Origin: Planctomycetaceae bacterium
GTDB lineage: Bacteria > Planctomycetota > Planctomycetia > Pirellulales > Lacipirellulaceae
DNA: 64,000 nt
NCBI GenBank assembly: GCA_002702655.1
Contig: PABB01000007.1
Coordinates: forward strand, 45,141 to 109,140
Direction of reading: 5' to 3'
Position 1 is the stretch's first letter; each line of letters starts with the position of its first letter. The notes beneath the pieces were generated by a model. That model was not told where the DNA came from, did not search any database, and worked only from the letters and a program-made list of their open reading frames with translations. A program made the translations under genes and the position numbers. Positions 52,324 through 60,396 of this stretch are shown here, one piece after another.

Positions 52324-52911
52324 ATGTTGCAACGTCCCATGTCTGCTGAGCCGCAGCCAACTTCGCCGAGCCTCGCCAACGCGCAGCGTCCTGCTGAGGA
52401 TGCGGCGCGCTACGTCGAGTTGCTCATCGCCCACCAGCGGAAGCTGTACGCCTACATCTCCACGTTGCTGATGGGCGACGGCGCCGCCTCGGACGTGCTG
52501 CAAGACACGAACGTCGATCTTTGGGCCCGCTTCGAGGATTTTGATTTCGATCGCCCGTTTCTCCCCTGGGCCTTTGGTTTTGCCCGCCAGCGGGTCCGCG
52601 CGTTTCGCAAATCACAGTCGCGGTCGCGGCTGCTGGTCAGCGAAGCGGCCATGGCCCTGATCGAGAACGAGACCGCCGAGTTGGCCGAGGAAACCGACCA
52701 GCGGCTCGCGGCGCTGCGAAGGTGCGTGCAGAATCTCACCGATCGCCAGACCGCCCTGATCGTGAACCGCTATCACGAGAAATCATCGGTCAAGTTGATC
52801 GCCGCGCGACTGGGCACCACGGCCCACAACGTGGCCTCCCAGCTGTACCGCATTCGCCAGGCGCTGGCGAAGTGCATCGACGCCCGTCTCGCCGCGGAGA
52901 AGTTGTCATGA
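52324..52911 (+). CDS. ECF-type RNA polymerase sigma factor
   Basis: 195 residues from ATG 52324; ATG 52339 is an equally good start and earlier codons lack family sequence. Region 2 is YVELLIAHQRKLYAYISTLL, DVLQDTNVDLW, FDRPFLPWAFGFARQRVRAF, which melts and binds the -10 element. Region 4 is CVQNLTDRQTALIVNRYHEK, SVKLIAARLGTTAHNVASQL, a helix-turn-helix for the -35 element. This matches the planctomycete/verrucomicrobial subgroup of sigma-70 (Rhodopirellula/Verrucomicrobium family). Its TGA overlaps the FecR-like start as ATGA, so the pair is translated together and the second protein is its likely regulator. Probable targets are the flanking PEP-CTERM and hydrolase genes; that is inference. 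Confidence 0.9.
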   Translation: MLQRPMSAEPQPTSPSLANAQRPAEDAARYVELLIAHQRKLYAYISTLLMGDGAASDVLQDTNVDLWARFEDFDFDRPFLPWAFGFARQRVRAFRKSQSRSRLLVSEAAMALIENETAELAEETDQRLAALRRCVQNLTDRQTALIVNRYHEKSSVKLIAARLGTTAHNVASQLYRIRQALAKCIDARLAAEKLS

Positions 52912-54530
52912 CGCCCGGCTCTGGCGGAGACCCCAAGCAGCGGCTGGCCCAACTCATCGAGGTGGTGCTCGACGGGTCGTGCACCGACGCCCAGCGGATG
53001 GAATTCAGCCAGTCGCTCGACGCCCACCCGGAGCTGATCCGGGCTGTGGTCCGCGAAGTCTTCGTCCACAATCTCCTCGCCTGCGAGGGAGACGACGCAC
53101 AAGCCGAACGATCGCTCACCGACGAGTGGGACGCCGGGCTGAGCTGCGACCTGGACTGCGCCGCCGCCGAGCCGGTCCCCGGCGACCTCGTGTCCCGCAC
53201 GGAGCGGACGCCGGTCGCCGCGGGCGCGGGTTGGAGAGGCTGGCAACTCGCTGCCGCGGCGGTGGTGCTGCTTGCCGCGGGGGCGCTGCTGACCAAATGG
53301 GCCCACGGCCCTGCGGAGAGCGAGCCGCCCATCGCCCAAATCGTGCAAAGCGAAGACGTGATCTGGTCGGAGGGAACCACGGCCCGCCGCGGCGACGGCG
53401 ACATTGGCCCCGGACGACTTGAGATGCGCGCGGGCCAGCTCGTACTGCAGTTCGACTCCGGCGCCCGCCTGCGATTCGACGGCGCCGCTTCATTGATGAT
53501 CGAGTCGGATCGCGTCGTCCACCTCGATGCGGGGCAAGCCACGGCCCGCGTGCCCGCCGGGCAGCAGGAATTCACGATCAAAACGCCGGCGGTCGACGTC
53601 GTTGACCAGGGGACCGAGTTCGGCGTGGCTGCCCGCGACGACGGCCGCACCGATGTCGTCGTGTTCGGCGGCGAAGTCCAACTCCGCGATCGCTTCAGCC
53701 GGCAACAGGCGCCGACCCGGCTCGCGCAGGGCGAGGGCGCGCGGGTCGACCGCCAGGGCGATCTGACGCGGATCATGCAGGTCAGCATCAACACGACGGG
53801 CGCATGGTGGACGTTCGATTCCCCGGTCCGCGGCACCAGCGTCATCAAGGAAGTCCGCGACAACATCCCCCCCGACGACGGCTCGAAGTACTTCTGCTAC
53901 CAAATCGCCTATCGGAGCTTTCAGGAAGACGCCTTCGCGTACGCCGACCACCGTCACCAATACAACGGCATCACCAAGGCCGGTCTGCCCTCGATGCTCG
54001 TGGGCGCCGACTACGTGAAGACGTTCAACGACTACCGTTACTTGAACGACCTGGAGATGGAGGTGCGGCTGGAACGCCCCGCCAATCTCTACGTGATGTT
54101 CGACGACCGCGTTCCGCCGCCCGAATGGTTGACCAGTCAGTTCGAAGACACCGGCGTCGATGTGGGGCTCGACGAAGGCCCCTGGCCCTGGGGCGACAAG
54201 GCCCTGCGTCCCGATCTGCCGCCGTTCGAAAACGGCGTGGGGCCGGGGGTCAGCATCGACAACTCGTTCTCCGTCTGGCATCGCGTTTGCCGCACGACCG
54301 AGCCAGTCCGCCTGGGCGCGGTGGGCCCGACGAAAGAGGCGCGGGCCATGTACGGCATTGCAGCCACGCCGCTGGACGACAAGTGGCTGGCCAGTGGCGG
54401 TCACACCCCGACTTTTCTACGCGGCCGCGTCTGCGCTGCGCGCGCGATGACGCAGCCGTCCCGCTGCTCTCGTCCGATCGTGCCGCGATCGCGGGCGCTA
54501 AGCCTGCCGATCGCGGAGTGCACCTTTTGA
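52908..54530 (+). CDS. FecR-like transmembrane anti-sigma regulator
   Basis: 540 residues from ATG 52908, which overlaps the sigma TGA. Residues 1-85 are a cytoplasmic helical segment. A membrane helix lies near 108-130 (WQLAAAAVVLLAAGALL). The FecR domain covers about 140-290: LEMRAGQLVLQFDSGARLRF, VHLDAGQATARVPAGQQEF, IKTPAVDVVDQGTEFGV, VVVFGGEVQL, RLAQGEGARVD. About 210 further residues (WWTFDSPVRGTSVIK, YVKTFNDYRYLNDLEMEV) are conserved-looking but unassigned. The last 45 residues turn abruptly Arg- and Cys-rich after MYGIAATPLDDKW, suggesting a late frameshift or a degenerate tail. It probably holds the sigma factor at the membrane and releases it on an outer signal, although no FecA-type receptor is adjacent. 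Confidence 0.85.
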   Translation: MTPGSGGDPKQRLAQLIEVVLDGSCTDAQRMEFSQSLDAHPELIRAVVREVFVHNLLACEGDDAQAERSLTDEWDAGLSCDLDCAAAEPVPGDLVSRTERTPVAAGAGWRGWQLAAAAVVLLAAGALLTKWAHGPAESEPPIAQIVQSEDVIWSEGTTARRGDGDIGPGRLEMRAGQLVLQFDSGARLRFDGAASLMIESDRVVHLDAGQATARVPAGQQEFTIKTPAVDVVDQGTEFGVAARDDGRTDVVVFGGEVQLRDRFSRQQAPTRLAQGEGARVDRQGDLTRIMQVSINTTGAWWTFDSPVRGTSVIKEVRDNIPPDDGSKYFCYQIAYRSFQEDAFAYADHRHQYNGITKAGLPSMLVGADYVKTFNDYRYLNDLEMEVRLERPANLYVMFDDRVPPPEWLTSQFEDTGVDVGLDEGPWPWGDKALRPDLPPFENGVGPGVSIDNSFSVWHRVCRTTEPVRLGAVGPTKEARAMYGIAATPLDDKWLASGGHTPTFLRGRVCAARAMTQPSRCSRPIVPRSRALSLPIAECTF

Positions 54531-54633
54531 TCTTCTTGCATCGACCGCTGAGTCATTCCCTACGTCTTGTCGTGTGACTTCTCTTCAACTCCTGTCACTT
54601 TGCGTTTCCCACTCTTGATGGAGGTCTTGTCTC

Positions 54634-55641
54634 ATGAGAGCAAAGTTCGTGATGAAACCCGCCGCGCGGCTTGGCGCGGCGGCTGCAGCCGGCTTGGTCT
54701 TGCGGTGCGCCACGCTGCAGGCCGCCCTGCTGGCCTATGAACCGTTCGAGTTTGGCGACGTCGCCGAACCGTCTGCCGGCCAGTACGCGCTGGGCGACGA
54801 AAATGCCGGCACCAACACGCTCGGCGGCCAAAACCCCACGATTGGCCCCACCGCGTTCTACGGCGGTCCGTGGGAGGAACAGTCCGGGCAGCCGCAGGCC
54901 GTCAAGGCGCTGCCGTCGCTGTCGTATCCCAACTTCCCCGCCGGGATCGGCGGCGTGCAACAAGAAACCGTCCAGTTTGACTGCTGCTCGTTTGGTCGCA
55001 CGGCACGCCCGATTGCCGGTGGACTGGGCGCCGGGCGCGACTCGCGCACGATCTTCGAAAGCTTCCTGATCGACTTCGGCAGCCAGGGAACCGACTCTCC
55101 GGGCGACTTCGGCAAGCGCGGCCACGAATTGTGGAACGGATTCGACCCCAACGATCCCGATTCGACGCTCTCCGTCGACCTCTTCCTGAATAGTTTTTCA
55201 GGGAACAACGAACTGGCGCTGTCAGTCACAACGATCAGCGAGTCCACGACCGTCCCGCTGCGCGGCGGCGGTCTGAACCTGCAGCATCTGGCGAACACGT
55301 TTGGCGGCACGCATCTGGTCGTCATGAAATACGAGTTCAATCCGACCGATCCCGATGTCGTGTCGGTCTACTTGGACCCCCTGGACGTCAACCAGCCCGG
55401 GACTCCCGATGCGGAGATTTCGATTGCCGCGTCCGATTTGTTCATCACGCATCACGGCGCCTTCACGAATTTCACGTTCTCGGGGAGCGGACATATTCCC
55501 GGCGCCATCGACGAGATTCGCTGGGGCGAGGCGTATGACGATGTCGTCACCATTACGGGGACGATTCCCGAGCCCGGCGCCTTGGCCCTGATCGGCATCG
55601 GCGCCGTCCTGTGCGCCGCCGTTCGTCGTCGCGGCGCGTAA
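54634..55641 (+). CDS. PEP-CTERM surface protein, LamG-like
   Basis: 335 residues; the ATG is set by a strong GGAGGT nine bases upstream. A signal peptide (ARLGAAAAAGLVLRCATLQA) leads into LLAYEPFEFGD. The body has NPTIGPTAFYGGPW, LNLQHLANTFGGTHLVVMKYEF and SGSGHIPGAIDEIRWGEAYDDV, a concanavalin-like pattern shared with module 3 of the fusion ORF at 47425-51669, so the two are homologues. The C-terminus is IPEPGALALIGIGAVLCAAV followed by RRRGA: PEP motif, helix, Arg cluster. Exosortase would cut near PEP and the protein would reach the outer surface or matrix. It follows the FecR-like gene by 103 bases and is a likely target of the sigma factor. Confidence 0.88.
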   Translation: MRAKFVMKPAARLGAAAAAGLVLRCATLQAALLAYEPFEFGDVAEPSAGQYALGDENAGTNTLGGQNPTIGPTAFYGGPWEEQSGQPQAVKALPSLSYPNFPAGIGGVQQETVQFDCCSFGRTARPIAGGLGAGRDSRTIFESFLIDFGSQGTDSPGDFGKRGHELWNGFDPNDPDSTLSVDLFLNSFSGNNELALSVTTISESTTVPLRGGGLNLQHLANTFGGTHLVVMKYEFNPTDPDVVSVYLDPLDVNQPGTPDAEISIAASDLFITHHGAFTNFTFSGSGHIPGAIDEIRWGEAYDDVVTITGTIPEPGALALIGIGAVLCAAVRRRGA

Positions 55642-55647
55642 CATCAA

Positions 55648-55672
55648 GCGCCGCCGCCCAGGGCGGCGGCGC
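55648..55672 (+). terminator. Strong GC hairpin after PEP-CTERM gene
   Basis: GCGCCGCCGCC and its exact complement GGCGGCGGCGC form an 11-bp stem with a three-base loop, starting six bases beyond the stop. No T-tract follows, so termination without Rho is uncertain, but position and strength fit a terminator. Confidence 0.55.
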
Positions 55673-55815
55673 CTGTCCCGACCGCTTCAAAAAGCCGCTC
55701 GCAGTCGGCCCCTCGTCGGTGGAATGACGGGTCCGGCGGGGCGGCTTTCTTGGTATCGTGAGGCCTGCGACCGACCGACTTCGCCAGCGCCCTGACAATC
55801 ACCATCAGCAGAACA

Positions 55816-57738
55816 ATGCCCACGCTCGTTTCGCCCTTCATCGTCCTCCAGCTCCTGGCGGCCGTGATCATGTGCTCGTCGTTTCCAGTCGGCGCTCAAG
55901 CCGCCGACGCCGCGCGGCCGCAACCGACGGTTTCCCCAAACGACGACGCCGCAGCCGTTGACCTCGCCGCTTACGACGCGGTGGCCGACGCGCTGTTGGC
56001 CCGCATGACGCTCGCCGAGAAGATCGGCCAGATGACGCAGGCGGAACTCACCTCGCTGGGCGATTTGACGGACATCGCCGAGTTGTCGCTGGGATCGGTC
56101 CTCTGCGGCGGCAGTTCGGACCCCGCCGCGGGCAACAGCGTCACCGCCTGGGCCGACGCCTACGACGCCTGCCAACAGGCGGCGCTCAACTCGCGTCTGC
56201 AAGTGCCGCTGCTGTTTGGAATCGACGCCATGCACGGTCACAGCAACGTGCTGGGCGCCGTGATTTTCCCGCACAATGTCGGCTTGGGCTGCACGCGCGA
56301 TCCGCAACTCATCGAGGAGATCGGCCGCGCGACCGCGTTGGAAGTCCGCGCGACCGGGATTAACTGGACGTTCGCCCCCTGCGTGACGGTGCCCCAGGAC
56401 GACCGCTGGGGCCGCACCTACGAGGGCTTCAGCGAAAACCCCGCCGTATGCGGAGAGTTGGGGGCTGCGCTCATCCGCGGGCTGCAGGGCGCGCGGCTAG
56501 ACGATCCGCGGCACGTGCTCGCCTGCGCCAAGCACTTTGTGGGGGACGGCGGCACGACCGCCGCCCCGCCCGCCAAGCCCGACGACCCGCGCACCGTCGC
56601 GCTCGACCAGGGCGACACCCGCGTCGACGAGGCGACCCTGCGACGCGTTCACCTGGCGCCCTACCGTCCGGCGATCGCCGCGGGCGTCGGCTCGGTGATG
56701 GTCTCCTACAGCAGCTGGAACGGGCTGAAGTGCACGGCCAATCGCTACCTGCTGACCGACGTGCTCAAGGGCGAGCTGGCATTCGAGGGGCTGGTCATTT
56801 CGGACTACAACGCCATCGCGCAGACCGACGAAGACTTTCGCACGGCGATCGGCAAATCGATCAACGCGGGCATCGACATGGCGATGGAGCCCAACCGCTA
56901 CCGCAAGTTCATCACGCTGCTGACCGACCTGGTCGAAGCGGGCGAGGTGCCCGAGGCGCGGATCGACGACGCAGTGCGGCGCATTCTCCGCGTTAAAGCG
57001 GCCCTGGGCCTGCTGGGCCCCGACCCCAACGTGACCGCCGATCGCACGCTGATCGAGTCGTCATTCGGCTCCCCGGCGCATCGACAATTGGCTCGCCGCG
57101 CGGTCCGCAAGTCGTTGGTGCTCTTGAAAAACGACGGCGATCTGCTGCCACTGGGCGGCGGCGCGGGGCGAATCCTGGTCACCGGCAGCGGGGCCGACGA
57201 CTTGGGCATGCAGTGCGGCGGCTGGACCATCGACTGGCAGGGCGCCCGCGGCGAGGTCACACCCGGCGGCACCACAATTCTCGCGTCGCTGCAACAGGCG
57301 CTGGGCGCGGAGCGGATCGTCCACGCGGCCGACGGTCGCGCGGCCAACGGCGATGACATTCAAGCGGCGATCGTCGTCGCGGGCGAGCCGCCCTACGCCG
57401 AGGGCAACGGCGACGACGCCGACCTCAAGCTCACCGAGCAGGACCTGCGAGCGATTCGCGATCTCCACGCCGCCGGTGTGCCGACCGCGCTGGTCCTTCT
57501 GTCGGGGCGGCCGCTGGTGCTGGACGACGCAGCCAGCGACGCCGACGCGATCGTCGCGGCCTGGCTCCCGGGCACCGAAGGCGCCGGGGTGGTCGACGTG
57601 CTCGCCGGCGCCCACGCCCCGACCGGCCAGCTGTCGTTCTCCTGGCCGCGGTCCGTCGACCAACACCCGCTCAACGAGGGCGACGAAGATTACGCGCCGC
57701 TGTATCCGCTGGGGCACGGGCTGACGTACGGGAAGTGA
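55816..57738 (+). CDS. GH3 beta-glucosidase
   Basis: 640 residues with a signal peptide (LQLLAAVIMCSSFPVGAQA). The N-terminal TIM barrel carries MTLAEKIGQMTQ, LFGIDAMHGHSNV, CVTVPQDDRWGRTYEGFSEN, CAKHFVGDGGT and nucleophile Asp330 in GLVISDYNAI. The second alpha/beta domain holds SLVLLKNDGDLLPL, CGGWTIDWQG, the acid/base Glu in VVAGEPPYAEGNGD and the C-terminal PLYPLGHGLTYG. The architecture is that of periplasmic broad-specificity beta-glucosidases acting on cello-oligosaccharides or beta-glucans. No fibronectin-type third domain follows, so it is at the short end of the family. It would complete the job of GH9 and GH31 encoded divergently. Confidence 0.92.
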   Translation: MPTLVSPFIVLQLLAAVIMCSSFPVGAQAADAARPQPTVSPNDDAAAVDLAAYDAVADALLARMTLAEKIGQMTQAELTSLGDLTDIAELSLGSVLCGGSSDPAAGNSVTAWADAYDACQQAALNSRLQVPLLFGIDAMHGHSNVLGAVIFPHNVGLGCTRDPQLIEEIGRATALEVRATGINWTFAPCVTVPQDDRWGRTYEGFSENPAVCGELGAALIRGLQGARLDDPRHVLACAKHFVGDGGTTAAPPAKPDDPRTVALDQGDTRVDEATLRRVHLAPYRPAIAAGVGSVMVSYSSWNGLKCTANRYLLTDVLKGELAFEGLVISDYNAIAQTDEDFRTAIGKSINAGIDMAMEPNRYRKFITLLTDLVEAGEVPEARIDDAVRRILRVKAALGLLGPDPNVTADRTLIESSFGSPAHRQLARRAVRKSLVLLKNDGDLLPLGGGAGRILVTGSGADDLGMQCGGWTIDWQGARGEVTPGGTTILASLQQALGAERIVHAADGRAANGDDIQAAIVVAGEPPYAEGNGDDADLKLTEQDLRAIRDLHAAGVPTALVLLSGRPLVLDDAASDADAIVAAWLPGTEGAGVVDVLAGAHAPTGQLSFSWPRSVDQHPLNEGDEDYAPLYPLGHGLTYGK

Positions 57739-57747
57739 GACAAGCGA

Positions 57748-57775
57748 TTGGCGCGTCCCGGGCTGGAACGCGCAA
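57748..57775 (+). terminator. Hairpin after GH3 gene
   Basis: GCGCGT at 57751 pairs with ACGCGC ending at 57773, extended by CC/GG inside and TT/AA outside with small bulges. It begins about ten bases past the GH3 stop. No T-run follows. Terminator by position only. Confidence 0.35.
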
Positions 57776-58661
57776 CCTGAGAGACGGACGGCAGACTCGC
57801 ACGCTGCGCAGCCTCCCTCGACAAAAGCGCCGCTCACGTCGCGAACATCAAATCGTACCGACCACTCCTGGCAAGTTGCTGCCGGAGATTATGCCCTCGA
57901 TCCAAAAAACGACAGGCAGACGGCGATTGTCGCGTGGGGCCGTGCGACTCGACCATGTAAAGTCTTCGCCCCCAGGAGTCGATACGCGTTCCTCGGCACG
58001 CCTATCCGCTGCAGTGTTTTTTCAAGCGCCCGCATGACCGCACAGGCGCAACTGCCGCAACGGTCTCGCCGGGTTCCGCTGGATCGCCGTCCGTCCGGCG
58101 ACGCGTGCGAGGGCCTGTTCGCTCCATCGTCGAGGACGCCCGACGGCCTTCCGCCCGCGGCGGACTCTTCGCACCAGTTCAGAGAGTCCCACCGGGGGGA
58201 AGGCGACGCGGGCCGCGGCGTCCCGCAGACCATGGTCATGGTCTCGGACGCGGGGCCGCATACCGCCGCGTCCGAGCGGGTCGATTGTCAAAGAGCAGCA
58301 AGCAACGATCAAGGTCGCCGTGGAACGCGTCAGTGATTGTCGCGGATCAGCAGCCGAGCTGCACTGTCCATGCTTTTGGCCAACCGGCAATGCGTGTCGA
58401 GCAGCTTCAGCGCACCGTCGTCCAACCGACCGATGCAGTCGACCACCGGCCACCGGCGACAGCGTCTTGCACTCATGCAACAGTCTGTGAGCCACGTTGT
58501 CTGGGGGAACGCCTCGCCCCCGCGTGGCGCGCTCGGCGCATCGGGCAGGCGGTCGGATGAGGAGGAGTCTGTTATCAGGGCGGGGCTCCAATGGATATGG
58601 TCTCTGGATGCTGGTGGACGGACCGAAACGAGCACAGGTCAAGGACGCAAATCGCGCGAGT
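57776..58661. other. Gene-poor region, about 890 bases
   Basis: Lies between GH3 and the IS701-like element. One minus-strand segment, about 58333-58450, encodes GRLDDGALKLLDTHCRLAKS with even helical character and may be a gene remnant, but I cannot assign it. No other coding signature, RNA or repeat is visible. Confidence 0.4.
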
Positions 58662-58685
58662 CGCCTTAGCTCGACTTTTGCACTT
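58662..58685 (+). repeat. Left terminal inverted repeat of IS701-like element
   Basis: The 24 bases begin CGCCTTAGCTCGAC and end TTTTGCACTT. They match the complement of 60090-60113 at 23 positions. The transposase stop codon (58685-58687) overlaps its inner end. Confidence 0.85.
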
Positions 58686-59993
58686 CACGCCGCGATGGCG
58701 AGCGTGCTTTCCAGGAGTTGTTTGATTTTTCGCGACCCCGGTCCGCGGAGGGCCAGTGATGAAACCTTCTGCCGCACGCTTTGCCGGCGGAGCGTGGCGA
58801 GCATATCGGCGAACGACGGCTCGGCCTTGGAGACGTACCACGGGCTATCGAGCGGCTGGTAGCGGCAATGACCTTCCCGAGCGAACCACAACACGACCAG
58901 CGAGTAGAGCAGCATCGCCACCGGCGCGGTCCGCTCGACGGCTCGGCGGGACCAGCCTTGCGGCTCCTGGAATCCCAGGTGCTGCTTGCTGTCGTGAAAT
59001 GCGACCTCGACGCTCCACCGCCTGGCGTACCACCCGATCACTTGCTCGGCCGACGCGTCATGGCGCGTCGAGTAAAATGCCTGCGACTGGCGGCCGCCGG
59101 AGAGCGGCTCCACGGCCGCGACGCGCAACGGACTGGCCGGCGCCTTGTGGACCCGCGCATCGCAATCGGCCACGTGGGCTTTCTCCGACCTGCCGTAGAT
59201 GGCGAACGTCACTCGTCGGCAACGTTCGTCGAGCATCGCCGCGGGCGCAGGCAGCAGGTCGCCCCGCTTGCGGGGTCGGCCCTTGGTTCCCGGCTTTCTC
59301 TCCGGCGGCGCGTCGTACAGCCGCGCGTCCATCAGCAGGCGACTGGTCAGATCGCAATTGGTCGGCAGATGATTCAGCACGCCCTGCCCGCCGCAGGCGC
59401 TGTCGGCCACGACGTGGAAACGCCGCTTTTCTCGGTGCGAACAGAGCGCGGCGAGCATCTCGACGGCCAACTCCGGCCGCGTGCGATGGACGCGGCGGTG
59501 CTGGGCGGCCTTCGTTTTGTTCAAGTACAAGCGGAACAAGATCGGCAGGCAGTAATAGTGCCGCGGGCGGAACGGCAACTCGACGATCACCCCCAGCACG
59601 ACCCAACTGTGGCCCCAGTTGACGACTGCCTTGCCCCGGCTGGAAAGCAGCGGATCGTGGTGCACGGGCGCAGCCGAACATCTTCAGGCCCCGCTTGCGG
59701 GCGAGAGTGTCGTCGACGGCGAGCAAGACCTCGCCTTCGATCCCAGGGGCGATCAGATCGAACACAGCCAGCCCGGCGCGATCGAGCGACCACCGCGCCG
59801 CGCTAAACACGCGGTGGTACGACGAGAAGTGCTCGCCGGCCGAGTCGCCCGCCGCGAGAATCATCCGCGTCACCGTCCGCCGGCTCGCCAGCACCCACCC
59901 GGCGGCGAGCGTCACGAAGCTCTGAAACGTCGGCGCCGTCATCGTCGTGGCGAAGGGTTGCAACAAAGCCGTGAATCCGGGGACAAGTTCCAT
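58685..59993 (-). pseudogene. Frameshifted DDE transposase of IS701-like element
   Basis: Two frames are needed for the full protein of about 436 residues. From ATG 59993 the first frame reads FVTLAAGWVLASRRTVTRM, SYHRVFSAARWSLD, VLLAVDDTLARKRGLKMFG (first Asp). Near 59665, at a run of three C (TGCGCCCGTG on the coding strand), one extra base shifts the frame. The second continues HHDPLLSS, NWGHSWVVLG, FHVVADSACGG (second Asp) and WYARRWSVEVAFHDSKQHLG (Glu), ending at 58685. All DDE residues survive. Without frameshifting the product is inactive. Programmed frameshifting is not usual for this family, so mutation or a homopolymer sequence error is more likely. Confidence 0.85.
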
Positions 59994-60089
59994 CGTGAGG
60001 CTCCTTGCTCAAGAGGGAAGGATGTCAGAACCCAACCATCTTGACGGAGGCTCACGCTATATCCGTAGAGCAGTTTTCAACGCTCCCAA

Positions 60090-60113
60090 AAGTGCAAAAG
60101 TCGAACTAAGGCG
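60090..60113 (-). repeat. Right terminal inverted repeat of IS701-like element
   Basis: The inverted partner of 58662-58685, beginning AAGTGCAAAAGTCG and ending TAAGGCG on the plus strand, about 100 bases upstream of the transposase start. Confidence 0.85.
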
Positions 60114-60187
60114 TTCCAGCCAAATGCTGGCGACGCAGCGAGGACCAGAACCAGGGCGGACGCGGTGACGAGCTTGGCAGTACGCAT
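60114..60187 (-). pseudogene. Signal-peptide gene remnant cut by the IS
   Basis: ATG 60187 opens a frame of about 25 codons with a textbook signal peptide (MRTAKLVTASALVLVLAASP, then AFGWNA) that runs straight into the IS end at 60113. TACAAT, a good -10, lies just upstream of the ATG. The remainder of the gene would be expected left of the IS on the minus strand, but no matching continuation is recognisable there. Probably an exported-protein gene destroyed by insertion and later deletion. Confidence 0.45.
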
Positions 60188-60330
60188 GTGGGCGATTGTA
60201 GCCGACAGACCCCAGCGTCGCACGCGGGCCTTCGGTACAATCGCCAGCATGTCTTCCGCCCTCGCCATCGCGTTTCTGGCCAGCGTCCCGCTAGCCGTGC
60301 AAAGCAGATCACGCCCTTCCGCGGGTTTTG

Positions 60331-60359
60331 TTGTGCTCGGCGAACCGGCACCGTATATT
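60331..60359 (+). promoter_or_regulatory. Sigma70-like promoter for HAF-repeat gene
   Basis: TTGTGC (60331-60336), 17 bases, TATATT (60354-60359). The expected start near 60366 leaves about 30 bases before ATG 60397. The arrangement repeats that of the kinase promoter at 27030. Confidence 0.5.
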
Positions 60360-60396
60360 CGAAATGGGGCAGCCTCTAGAGCGGAGAAGAGCACGA

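Larger units (their letters stand above)
58662..60113 (-). mobile_element. IS701-like insertion sequence, 1452 bp
   Basis: Bounded by 24-bp terminal inverted repeats differing at one base (left CGCCTTAGCTCGAC..., right its complement with AACTAAGGCG). It holds one transposase gene on the minus strand, split by a frameshift. No direct target duplication is seen: the left flank ends GCGAGT and the right flank begins TTCCAG. On its right it abuts an isolated signal-peptide coding stretch, as if inserted into a gene. Confidence 0.85.

Noticed and set aside
59600-59700. Programmed frameshifting in the IS701-like transposase
   Set aside because: The site lacks a slippery A-run or stimulatory structure and this family normally has one continuous gene; mutation or error is simpler.
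58652-60123. Target-site duplication of the IS701-like element
   Set aside because: The bases flanking the two inverted repeats (GCGAGT and TTCCAG) do not match in any short direct repeat.
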